DNA of 7,433 nt. It comes from Candidatus Woesearchaeota archaeon CG11_big_fil_rev_8_21_14_0_20_43_8 (GTDB lineage: Archaea; Nanobdellota; Nanobdellia; Woesearchaeales; CG08-08-20-14). The notes below the pieces were generated by a model, which saw nothing but the letters and a program-made list of their open reading frames with translations, searched no databases and was not told the DNA's origin. Shown one piece after another: positions 1 to 5,028 of the stretch. The DNA is taken from assembly GCA_002762705.1 (NCBI GenBank), contig PCVE01000045.1, positions 1-7,433 on the forward strand, read 5' to 3'. Position 1 is the stretch's first letter. Every line of letters begins with the position of its first letter. Position numbers and translations under genes: made by a program.

Positions 1-631
1 TCCGTTCATCAAGATTGGAAGCATTATATGGGATTCGTACATTCCATTCGATGTATTTCCTTATCTGTTCAGCCTTATCCCAAAAAATCTGTTCTAGCAT
101 GAAAAGACTTGAATCTTTAAGTGTCGCAGGCATCACAATACCGATCTCTTCACCACCATATCTGCAGATAGTATCTAGTCTACGCGTCCTGCCCTCAAGA
201 AGGCCGCTTACTTCGATAAGCCCGTTGGTTATGAGCGACATCACTTCTGTTGAGACGTCTTTTAGCACTTTGTCGCCAGCCTGATGACCTGCTGTGTCAT
301 TGACGCTCTTGAAAAAATCTATGTCGAAAAGCATCAGCCCAACATAGCTGTCATCAGTCCTATAGCTTCGCATGATCTCTTCTTCTAATTTCTTATCAAA
401 ATGACCCCTATTATAGAGTCCCGTCAGGGGATCCCTGATACTTTGCTCCTGCAATCGATCCACTTTTGCACGAAGCAACCGATTATCGTTCTGAAGGACA
501 GAATTATGGATCTCTGCCTTTGCATAGGCAGATTTGAGAGCATGCACTATACGCGCGACATTTGGATCAAAGTTCATATCTCCAAGTATCTCTTCTAATG
601 GTTTTCCATCGATAATTATCTCTTTTACCAT
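1..631 (-). CDS. GGDEF-domain protein (putative diguanylate cyclase), partial
   Basis: Reading the minus strand from ATG at 631 gives 210 codons open to the window edge, so the C-terminus is missing. Residues 1-62 have no membrane segment or recognisable sensor; about 30-62 looks helical, possibly coiled coil. A GGDEF domain begins at D67-P-L-T-G-L-Y-N-R75. The metal/nucleotide segment follows (F102-D103-I-D105-F-F-K108, N111-D112, G115-H116, G119-D120), then the signature R157-Y-G159-G-E-E-I163. Family knowledge: GGDEF proteins condense two GTP into cyclic di-GMP. Here the catalytic GG(D/E)E is intact and only the final F is I. R150-R-L-D153 lies exactly five residues before GGEE, the position of the inhibitory RxxD I-site. 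Compared with PleD-like domains there are about 15 extra residues between G119-D120 and R157. It is divergent from the kinase gene and has its own archaeal promoter. Enzymatic activity is inferred; the domain call is secure. Confidence 0.9.
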   Translation of the reverse strand, partial: MVKEIIIDGKPLEEILGDMNFDPNVARIVHALKSAYAKAEIHNSVLQNDNRLLRAKVDRLQEQSIRDPLTGLYNRGHFDKKLEEEIMRSYRTDDSYVGLMLFDIDFFKSVNDTAGHQAGDKVLKDVSTEVMSLITNGLIEVSGLLEGRTRRLDTICRYGGEEIGIVMPATLKDSSLFMLEQIFWDKAEQIRKYIEWNVRIPYNASNLDER

Positions 632-644
632 TTTTATAACCAGT

Positions 645-670
645 CATGCAAATTATAAACAAATTTCATG
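645..670 (-). repeat. Small inverted repeat in the GGDEF gene leader
   Basis: CATG (645-648) plus AAATT (650-654) can pair with AATTT (662-666) plus CATG (667-670), with one bulged C at 649. If transcription starts about 25 bases downstream of the TATA box at 698-705, this weak AT-rich hairpin lies in the 5' untranslated region. Being AT-rich, it could be chance. Confidence 0.3.
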
Positions 671-697
671 CAGATATTATATTAGTTATTGTTGAGC

Positions 698-711
698 TAT
701 ATAAACCTTTT
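698..711 (-). promoter_or_regulatory. Archaeal BRE/TATA promoter of the GGDEF gene
   Basis: On the minus strand AAAAGG (711-706, BRE-like) is followed directly by TTTATATA (705-698), a strong archaeal TATA box. Initiation would be expected near 672-678, giving a leader of about 40-45 bases before the ATG at 631. It shows the gene is wired for archaeal transcription. No start was mapped; the position is inferred from spacing. Confidence 0.65.
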
Positions 712-760
712 GATTTATAACTACCCACAAGTAATTACATTGATAATTTAAACATATTCG

Positions 761-776
761 AAATAAAGTTTAAATA
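761..776 (+). promoter_or_regulatory. Archaeal BRE/TATA promoter of the kinase gene
   Basis: Purine-rich AAATAAAG (761-768) precedes TTTAAATA (769-776), a consensus archaeal TATA box. Initiation is expected near 797-802, just before the G-rich stretch 803-807, leaving a short leader that carries the ribosome binding site. The same TATA octamer drives the uS13 operon at the other end of the window. Confidence 0.65.
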
Positions 777-817
777 CCCAATCATCATACTTCATATTTC
801 AAGGGGGTCCTGATACT

Positions 818-2155
818 ATGGTAGATATAATTACAAAAGTCATGAAGCGAAACGGCAAAGTGACCAGATATGATGAACATAAGATAACTGAGGCTATATT
901 CAGAGCAGCAGCCCAGGAACATGGAAAAGACCGGAAAACAGCGGCCATATTGGCTTCAAAAGTCACATCATATCTCAGCGCAAGCTTTAAGGATTCTTTA
1001 CCGAACGTAGAAGACATCCAGGATATCGTCGAATATACACTCAAGATAAACGGCCATATAAGGACCGCTGAAGCATATATGATCTATAGGGCAGGAAGAG
1101 CAGGAGTACGGGCAGGATTGATAGCAGAGAATTGCTTTGTGCCTGACGGTGTCCCTAGGCTGAAAATCGATCAGGTAAAACGGTGGAACAACGCTCATAA
1201 ATGCGAGACTATAGCGCAATTGAACGAATGGATCGAAAGCGAAAAATTTGAGGATCTTATGAACGCTTCTATAGTACAATATGAAAATGACGTCACACAG
1301 GCAGCAGACATGATCCTGAAAAGGCCAGACATAAGGCTTGTCATTGTCGCTGGACCATCATCATCAGGCAAGACCACCACTACCTGCAAATTAGGAGAGA
1401 GACTCGCAAGATATGGAAAGAAACTAAAGACCCTGAATGTCGATAATTATTTCCACAGCCTGGACGAATATGAAGTCGATGAATTTGGAGACAGGGATTT
1501 TGAGAGACCAGAAGCACTCAGGATAGATCTTATCAATGAGCATCTGTCAAGATTGCTGAAAGGAGAGACAGTCAAGATACCATTCTATGATTTCAAGCAG
1601 GGCAAACGTTTTGATGAGAAACAAGAATTCAGCGTGAAACCAAATGAGATAATCCTGCTTGATTCTCTTCATGGGCTCTATCCTCGGATGACAGCTGCAG
1701 TTCCTGATGAACAGAAGTTCAGATTATATATCGGCACATTCAATGTGCTAAAAGACCTCGATGGTAATTTTACCAGATGGACAGATATCAGATTGCTTAG
1801 AAGGATGCTTCGTGACAGAGATCACAGGAATCATCCGATCGATGAGACTTTAGGACATTGGCATTATGTGAGGAATAGCGAACTCAAGCATATAATCCCA
1901 TACATCAATACTGCCAATTATATCGTGAACGGCGGACTTGCATTTGAATTGCCAGTCTTGAAAAATCATATGGGCGATGACTTTCCAGATCCAAAGCAAT
2001 TCGAAGGCGATCCGAAGAGAATCGATGCGTATCTTCGTGCAGTACGCATAAGAAAATTGCTTGAATCGGTAAAAGAACTAAAAGATACTTCTATCATACC
2101 AAAAGATTCTCATCTCAGAGAATTCATCGGTGGAAGCGTGTATGAACAACATTGA
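818..2155 (+). CDS. ATP-cone domain-uridine kinase-like nucleoside kinase fusion
   Basis: A 445-residue protein. Residues 5-95 form an ATP-cone: V8-M-K-R-N-G-K-V, K22-I-T-E-A-I near the start, and V64-E-D-I-Q-D-I-V with a G-H...A-E-A-Y-M-I-Y-R ending. After a helical linker (about 100-170) comes a uridine kinase/phosphoribulokinase-type P-loop domain: Walker A G179-P-S-S-S-G-K-T186, V208-D-N-Y-F substrate motif, Y257-D-F-K-Q-G-K-R264, and a lid-like arginine cluster R328-R-M-L-R-D-R. The C-terminal F436-I-G-G-S ending is typical of bacterial-type long nucleoside kinases. Family roles: the kinase phosphorylates uridine or cytidine in pyrimidine salvage; ATP-cones sense ATP/dATP and usually sit on ribonucleotide reductases or NrdR. 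The usual E-G before I-H-G-L-N is D282-S283 here. The start is supported by GGGGGT at 803-808, nine bases before ATG. Substrate is unproven; 2-phosphoglycerate kinase also pairs an ATP-cone with a P-loop but fits these kinase motifs less well. Confidence 0.85.
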   Translation: MVDIITKVMKRNGKVTRYDEHKITEAIFRAAAQEHGKDRKTAAILASKVTSYLSASFKDSLPNVEDIQDIVEYTLKINGHIRTAEAYMIYRAGRAGVRAGLIAENCFVPDGVPRLKIDQVKRWNNAHKCETIAQLNEWIESEKFEDLMNASIVQYENDVTQAADMILKRPDIRLVIVAGPSSSGKTTTTCKLGERLARYGKKLKTLNVDNYFHSLDEYEVDEFGDRDFERPEALRIDLINEHLSRLLKGETVKIPFYDFKQGKRFDEKQEFSVKPNEIILLDSLHGLYPRMTAAVPDEQKFRLYIGTFNVLKDLDGNFTRWTDIRLLRRMLRDRDHRNHPIDETLGHWHYVRNSELKHIIPYINTANYIVNGGLAFELPVLKNHMGDDFPDPKQFEGDPKRIDAYLRAVRIRKLLESVKELKDTSIIPKDSHLREFIGGSVYEQH

Positions 2156-2188
2156 ATGGAAAGGTTTTTATCTTGATTCCTTTTCCAT
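2156..2188 (+). repeat. Inverted repeat flanking the ZIP gene TATA box, candidate operator
   Basis: ATGGAAAGG (2156-2164) and CCTTTTCCAT (2179-2188) are inverted copies with one extra base in the right arm. The 14-base spacer holds the TATA box of the ZIP transporter gene. A dyad wrapping a TATA box is a common layout for archaeal repressor sites, and a metal-responsive regulator would suit the gene. The dyad also follows the kinase stop codon directly, so a transcript hairpin ending that mRNA is an alternative. Confidence 0.4.
2158..2172 (+). promoter_or_regulatory. Archaeal BRE/TATA promoter of the ZIP transporter gene
   Basis: GGAAAGG (2158-2164, BRE-like) followed by TTTTTATC (2165-2172) starts three bases after the kinase stop codon. 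Spacing predicts initiation near 2190-2195, at or next to the ATG at 2195, so the mRNA is probably leaderless or nearly so. The gene therefore need not depend on kinase readthrough. Confidence 0.55.
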
Positions 2189-2194
2189 CTGGTG

Positions 2195-2944
2195 ATGGTA
2201 CATGTTTTGCTATATACATTGATAGCTGTCTTCATAGTAAGCGCGATATCTCTGATCGGGGCTGCTACACTTGCTATACGTAAGAAGACACTTGAACGAT
2301 TCCTGCAAGTCATTGTCGCTTTCGCTGCTGGATCGATGCTTGCGGCCGCTTTCTTTGATCTCATGCCGGAAGCATTTCATGATCTTGGCGAGCAAGGCAC
2401 TAATGCTGTGCTGCTTGGATTATTGTTCTTTTTTCTCATTGAAAGATATATCCATTGGCATCATTGCCAGAAAGAATGCTGTCATATCCACCCGATGACT
2501 TATCTGAATCTGATCGGTGATGGCGTACATAATTTTGTCGATGGAGTGATCATTGCGGCCGCGTTCCTGACGAGTTTCCATGTCGGACTGATAACGACCC
2601 TTGCGATTGCGCTGCATGAGATTCCGCAGGAGATAGGGGATTTCGCGGTATTGATCCACGGCGGACTCAAGGCAAGAAAAGCGCTCTGGCTCAATTTCCT
2701 ATCGTCGCTCACTGCGGTTGCAGGAGCCATCATCGGATATCTTTTCCTAAACACAATAGAAGGGATCACACCATATATCCTCGCGATAGCTGCTGGCGGT
2801 TTCATCTATATCGCGACTGCTGATCTACTGCCTGAGCTTCACAAGGAATGCGAGAAAAAGAAGATATATTTGCAGACAGCGGCACTTCTATTCGGCGTAT
2901 TGGTTATATACTTCTTTTTGCATATATTCAGCCATGGACATTGA
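2195..2944 (+). CDS. ZIP-family divalent metal transporter
   Basis: A 249-residue polytopic membrane protein, normal for prokaryotic ZIP (ZupT-like) carriers. Hydrophobic segments lie near 5-27, 36-55, 70-84, 104-124, 130-155, 168-186, 192-211 and 227-245, giving about eight helices. The ZIP metal site is clear: helix 4 has H112-N-F-V-D116-G and helix 5 has H141-E-I-P-Q-E146-I-G-D149. A His/Cys-rich loop (about 86-99, H-W-H-H-C...C-C-H-I-H) between helices 3 and 4 is the usual place for metal capture. Family role: import of Zn2+ or other divalent cations into the cytoplasm; specificity cannot be read from sequence. A GTG codon at 2192 would add one residue, but the ATG at 2195 is preferred because the promoter spacing places transcription start about there. 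It is convergent with the ribosomal operon and may be controlled through the dyad over its TATA box. Confidence 0.9.
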   Translation: MVHVLLYTLIAVFIVSAISLIGAATLAIRKKTLERFLQVIVAFAAGSMLAAAFFDLMPEAFHDLGEQGTNAVLLGLLFFFLIERYIHWHHCQKECCHIHPMTYLNLIGDGVHNFVDGVIIAAAFLTSFHVGLITTLAIALHEIPQEIGDFAVLIHGGLKARKALWLNFLSSLTAVAGAIIGYLFLNTIEGITPYILAIAAGGFIYIATADLLPELHKECEKKKIYLQTAALLFGVLVIYFFLHIFSHGH

Positions 2945-2998
2945 TGATATGATCAAATTCAATATAAGCCTTCTCTAAATTTCTGGGCAAAGCAATTG

Positions 2999-3005
2999 TA
3001 TAAAA
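2999..3005 (+). promoter_or_regulatory. Possible TATA box for an intergenic RNA
   Basis: TATAAAA at 2999-3005 would place a transcription start near 3025-3030, exactly where the first GC-rich hairpin (3028) begins. The upstream sequence is only a weak BRE match, and TATA-like strings are common in AT-rich spacers, so this is a tentative call. Confidence 0.2.
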
Positions 3006-3027
3006 CCGAGCCAATATTCATAAACAC

Positions 3028-3055
3028 GGCCAACGGACTTTCTGTCCTTTTGGCC
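3028..3055 (+). terminator. Hairpin downstream of the ZIP gene, likely terminator
   Basis: GGCCAA (3028-3033) pairs with TTGGCC (3050-3055), and inside it GGAC (3035-3038) pairs with GTCC (3044-3047) around a TTTCT loop. The ten base pairs are interrupted by a small C/TT internal loop. The short T-rich tail TTCTTT follows. It lies 84 bases past the ZIP stop codon. Archaeal termination depends mainly on T-tracts, so it may instead be the first stem of a larger RNA. Confidence 0.45.
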
Positions 3056-3123
3056 TTCTTTGTCACTTGCATCACTGCTTTGCGCCCGTAAAGACGCAGT
3101 CGATTCTTTTTATTCAGTCAATC

Positions 3124-3269
3124 GAAAACGACCACCCCTGGTCACAGACCAGTGGCATAATTCGCAAAGCGAATTATAAATTTGCTTAAAACTGCTTTGC
3201 AGTTTTAAATTCTGCTTTAGCAGAATTTAGCAAACTTAGCTCCGCTTCGCTCCGAGTCGTTTTCTCGGA
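3124..3269. repeat. Cluster of perfect hairpins enclosed by a long-range stem
   Basis: Successive inverted repeats: 3138-3152 (5 bp, CACAG loop); 3157-3177 (9 bp perfect, AAA loop); 3186-3208 (10 bp perfect, TTT loop); 3206-3229 (10 bp perfect, TTTA loop, sharing 3206-3208 with the previous stem); 3251-3269 (6 bp, 7-base loop). TTTGCT (3181-3186) pairs with AGCAAA (3229-3234), enclosing two hairpins as a multi-branch junction. GAAAACGAC (3124-3132) is the exact inverse of GTCGTTTTC (3256-3264) and can close the whole cluster; it competes with the 3251-3269 hairpin. GCTCCG is repeated directly at 3239-3244 and 3249-3254. No CRISPR-like regular spacing is seen. It could be a structured RNA, a bidirectional termination zone, or a REP/MITE-like repeat present elsewhere in the genome. 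Confidence 0.65.
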
Positions 3270-3271
3270 CC

Positions 3272-3322
3272 CTTGCATTTCCACTAAATCACCACTCGTC
3301 AATAAACGAGTGGAAATGCAAG
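3272..3322. repeat. 51-base inverted repeat with two alternative pairings
   Basis: CTTGCATTTCCACT (3272-3285) is the exact inverse of AGTGGAAATGCAAG (3309-3322), a 14-bp stem with a 23-base loop. Inside, CCACTCGT (3292-3299) is the exact inverse of ACGAGTGG (3306-3313) around CAATAA. The two pairings compete for AGTGG (3309-3313), because CCACT occurs twice on the left. The second form keeps the outer nine pairs, adds eight inner ones and leaves 3281-3291 as a one-sided bulge. Such a perfect stem in a gene-free spacer suggests a selected structure or a mobile-element remnant. Confidence 0.65.
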
Positions 3323-3393
3323 ATTATATTAAAATATTGTCAAAACCCAAGAAATACGTAGAATCTCAAACATCTACACCTTACAACGAAAGT

Positions 3394-3458
3394 GAAAAAA
3401 GAAATATCAATATCATAAAAATGCGGTAGGCGGTCGCTATAATATTGCCGCATTTTTA
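3394..3458 (-). terminator. Probable terminator of the ribosomal/RpoN operon
   Basis: Read on the minus strand, TAAAAATGCGG (3458-3448) pairs perfectly with CCGCATTTTTA (3426-3416), an 11-bp stem with a 21-base loop. T-rich sequence follows, including TTTCTTTTTTC at 3404-3394. It lies about 65 bases after the rpoN stop. Stem plus T-tract is a reasonable end for the long operon transcript. Confidence 0.5.
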
Positions 3459-3464
3459 GGATGC

Positions 3465-3515
3465 TCGGCGACACCAAAACTGCAACCCTAATGGGTACAG
3501 ATGACTTGTCGCCGA
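3465..3515 (-). other. Structured hairpin directly after rpoN
   Basis: TCGGCGAC (3465-3472) and GTCGCCGA (3508-3515) form a perfect 8-bp GC-rich stem. Inside is an internal loop of about eight bases per side, topped by a second stem around a four-base loop (ACCC 3484-3487 with GGGT 3492-3495... on the plus strand, extended further on the minus strand by a G-U pair). Because the apical stem pairs better on the minus strand, I read it as part of the rpoN 3' untranslated region, ending seven bases after the stop. It may protect the 3' end, aid termination or be processed into a small RNA. Confidence 0.5.
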
Positions 3516-3522
3516 CATAAAA

Positions 3523-3717
3523 TCAGAACTTCTTGAATTTGGCTGCGGTCTCGGTCAGATCGACATGTCCAAGGAACATAGCTCTGCAGCAGTATCGTTT
3601 CATATCGAGAGCGTCAAGAATCTCTCCTCGATCTTTTGTCTTGGATTTCTCTTTGAATTCTTCCCACAGGTGACCTATTGGTTTTCCGCATGAAAAGCAT
3701 CTGACTGGTATAATCAT
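3523..3717 (-). CDS. rpoN: DNA-directed RNA polymerase subunit N (Rpo10)
   Basis: A 64-residue protein of normal length for Rpo10, the archaeal counterpart of eukaryotic RPB10. It carries the family's zinc site, C7-F-S-C10 near the start and the paired cysteines C43-C44 in R-Y-C-C-R. It opens with M-I-I-P-V-R-C-F-S-C-G, close to the family consensus. The subunit helps anchor the Rpo3-Rpo11 assembly platform to the large subunits. The gene starts six bases after the uS9 stop; AGGTGA at 3723-3728 overlaps the end of uS9 and is a good ribosome binding site. In many archaea rpoK, eno and rps2 follow, but here the operon stops and a structured spacer begins. Confidence 0.97.
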   Translation of the reverse strand: MIIPVRCFSCGKPIGHLWEEFKEKSKTKDRGEILDALDMKRYCCRAMFLGHVDLTETAAKFKKF

Positions 3718-3723
3718 TATGAA

Positions 3724-4137
3724 TCACCTGTATGATTTTTGTCTCTTTGATCTTGCCATACCGTGGCAGTTTGGTTTTGACTTCTCTTTGACTCGTGTAT
3801 CTGCGACTAGAAGTGTCCTGTCATATGCGACAAGTGTCTCTCGTACAGATCCACCAACTAACTTGCAGAGTCCACGACACAACGCAATCCTAACTGCATC
3901 TGCCTGGCAGGTTATTCCACCGCCTGCGACAAGGACATCTGCATCGACTGATAATCTGATATCATCACCAAGAAGCAAGAGCGGTTCCATGATCCTGTGC
4001 CTGACGACCTTCGGATTCAATTTGTCGATCGGAATCTTGTTGACACGGATTATTCCTTTTCCTGGTCTAAGTGTAGCTCTTGCGATGGCAGTCTTTCTTT
4101 TTCCAGCTGCTTGTATGATCTGTTCTTTCTTGCTCAT
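3724..4137 (-). CDS. rps9: 30S ribosomal protein uS9
   Basis: A 137-residue protein of standard archaeal length. It shows A11-G-K-R-K-T-A-I-A-R-A near the N-terminus, the A71-G-G-G-I-T core segment and the basic tail ending K-R-Q-K-S-Y-R, whose terminal arginine reaches the P-site tRNA in known ribosomes. Its ATG overlaps the uL13 stop as ATGA (4134-4137), implying coupled translation. Order uL13-uS9-RpoN is the archaeal norm. Nothing unusual is seen. Confidence 0.97.
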   Translation of the reverse strand: MSKKEQIIQAAGKRKTAIARATLRPGKGIIRVNKIPIDKLNPKVVRHRIMEPLLLLGDDIRLSVDADVLVAGGGITCQADAVRIALCRGLCKLVGGSVRETLVAYDRTLLVADTRVKEKSKPNCHGMARSKRQKSYR

Positions 4138-4550
4138 ATTTTAGCACCAAGTTGACGTGATAATTCAAGTATCGTGACGTATTTCAATGTCGGCAATTTA
4201 GCCATATCTGCGCCGTCGACAGTCTCTGCTTTCTGATCCTTCAGTTTTTCAGGGACTCCGATGTAACACATGACACGCTTGAAGGCTGATTGTCCTCGCT
4301 CTCTTTTGTAAGGAAGCATGCCCCTTATGGTCCGCCTGACTATCCTGTCTGGCAATCTTGAAATGAATGGTCCATGTGTTGGTTCGCCTCGATCTCTCCT
4401 TTGGAGATATCGGCCGATTGTCACTTTCTTTGGACCTGTTATGATCGCTTTCTCGCAGTTGATGACATTTACACGTTCACCTAGAAGAGCCATCTTCGCA
4501 GCTTTTGTAGCAAGCCTTCCAAGCACCATGTTAGTTGCATCGATTATCAT
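4134..4550 (-). CDS. rpl13: 50S ribosomal protein uL13
   Basis: A 138-residue protein matching archaeal uL13 in length. It starts M-I-I-D-A-T-N-M-V-L-G-R-L-A, the family's opening, and carries the conserved R68-(D)-R-I-V-R-R-T-I-R-G-M-L-P80 block and Y81-K-R-E-R-G. It binds 23S rRNA domain II/VI in the large subunit. The start lies one base past the eL18 stop, and its stop overlaps the uS9 start by four bases. GTGAGG within the eL18 end can serve as ribosome binding site. Confidence 0.97.
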   Translation of the reverse strand: MIIDATNMVLGRLATKAAKMALLGERVNVINCEKAIITGPKKVTIGRYLQRRDRGEPTHGPFISRLPDRIVRRTIRGMLPYKRERGQSAFKRVMCYIGVPEKLKDQKAETVDGADMAKLPTLKYVTILELSRQLGAKI

Positions 4551-4551
4551 T

Positions 4552-4914
4552 TTATCCTATAATCCTCACTTTCTTGGCTTTAGGGTTCTTCTTTAGAAGC
4601 TCACTTATCGTGAGCACATCAGATTTTGCATCCTTCATCTTCACGATGGCTTCATCTGAGAATGTGAATGCTGAAACAGTCAGCTTATGATCAAGTTCAC
4701 CGGATGCAAGGACCTTTCCAGGGACGATGACTACATCGTTCTCCTTTGTGAATCTGTTGAGCCTTGAAAGATTGACAACTCGTCTCTGACGAGAAGGTCT
4801 CTCAAGATCCTCTGCGATTCTTCTCCAAAGAGGAACATTCTCTTTTGAGGCTACAGTCTTAAGCTCTGTGATGAGCATCTGTAGGTGGATGTTGTCTGGT
4901 CCGGTTCGTTTCAT
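4552..4914 (-). CDS. rpl18e: 50S ribosomal protein eL18 (L18e)
   Basis: I choose ATG at 4914, giving 120 residues from M-K-R-T-G-P-D-N, the usual length and start of archaeal L18e. The open frame extends to an ATG at 4977, but those extra codons run through the tRNA-Leu gene and are not plausible. The family core is visible: W30-R-R-I-A-E-D-L-E-R-P, R42-Q-R-R-V-V-N-L-S-R-L and V64-P-G-K-V-L-A-S-G. The protein exists in archaea and eukaryotes only. It starts 30 bases after the tRNA over an A-rich spacer (4915-4944) without a clear Shine-Dalgarno, so translation may depend on tRNA excision freeing the 5' end (inference). Confidence 0.95.
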   Translation of the reverse strand: MKRTGPDNIHLQMLITELKTVASKENVPLWRRIAEDLERPSRQRRVVNLSRLNRFTKENDVVIVPGKVLASGELDHKLTVSAFTFSDEAIVKMKDAKSDVLTISELLKKNPKAKKVRIIG

Positions 4915-4944
4915 TTTGATCGTTTTTTTATTTTTTGACAATGA

Positions 4945-5028
4945 TGCGGGGGACGTGATTTGAACACGCGTACCCACTAAGGGACAAGGCCCTCAACCTT
5001 GCGCATTTGACCACTCTGCCACCCCCGC
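4945..5028 (-). tRNA. tRNA-Leu (anticodon GAG)
   Basis: An 84-base class II tRNA. Acceptor arms GCGGGGG (5028-5022) and CCCCCGC (4952-4946) pair perfectly, with A73 at 4945. The three-bp D stem encloses a loop containing GG. Anticodon stem CAAGG/CCTTG holds loop TTGAGGG, so the anticodon is GAG (4994-4992), reading CUC and CUU leucine codons. A long variable arm (CCC/GGG) follows, then T arm GCGTG-TTCAAAT-CACGT with one G-U pair. There is no intron and CCA is not encoded. It lies between rpoD (29-base gap) and eL18, and has no clear promoter of its own, so it is probably cut from the operon transcript. Confidence 0.96.

Larger units (their letters stand above)
2945..3522. other. Gene-free, hairpin-rich convergent intergenic region
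   Basis: This 578-base stretch lies between the stop of the plus-strand ZIP gene and the stop of minus-strand rpoN. I see no credible coding sequence. 2945-3027 is plain apart from one TATA-like string. 3028-3322 is a dense series of inverted repeats. 3323-3393 is AT-rich and unstructured, and 3394-3515 holds two more hairpins next to rpoN. Two internal direct repeats stand out: ACTGCTTTGC at 3074-3083 and 3191-3200, and CTTGCAT at 3066-3072 and 3272-3278. Both flanking transcripts must end here, so some hairpins are probably terminators. The amount of structure exceeds what termination needs. Confidence 0.75.

Noticed and set aside
15..598. Plus-strand open frames opposite the GGDEF gene (15-284, 401-598)
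   Set aside because: The minus strand carries continuous GGDEF motifs over the same bases, and these frames have no promoter or recognisable content.
2192..2194. GTG start for the ZIP gene
   Set aside because: ATG follows immediately at 2195 and best fits the predicted leaderless start.
3124..3322. CRISPR array
   Set aside because: The repeats are inverted and unequal, with no regular spacers and no cas genes in the window.
3028..3322. RNase P or SRP RNA
   Set aside because: The conserved core sequences of these RNAs were not found on either strand, and the region is not GC-enriched.
3465..3518. H/ACA guide RNA on the plus strand
   Set aside because: A GC-rich lower stem, a pocket and ACA directly after the stem (3515-3517) fit superficially. 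However, there is no K-turn or K-loop, the apical stem pairs better on the minus strand, and no obvious rRNA target was recognised.
3719..4144. Long plus-strand open frame opposite uS9
   Set aside because: Shadow of a highly conserved ribosomal protein gene; its translation has no family features. The same holds for plus-strand frames across 4318-7281 and the minus-strand frames within 799-2805.
4915..4977. Upstream ATG at 4977 for eL18
   Set aside because: The extra 21 codons read through the 3' part of the tRNA-Leu gene, and the protein from 4914 already has the normal start and length.
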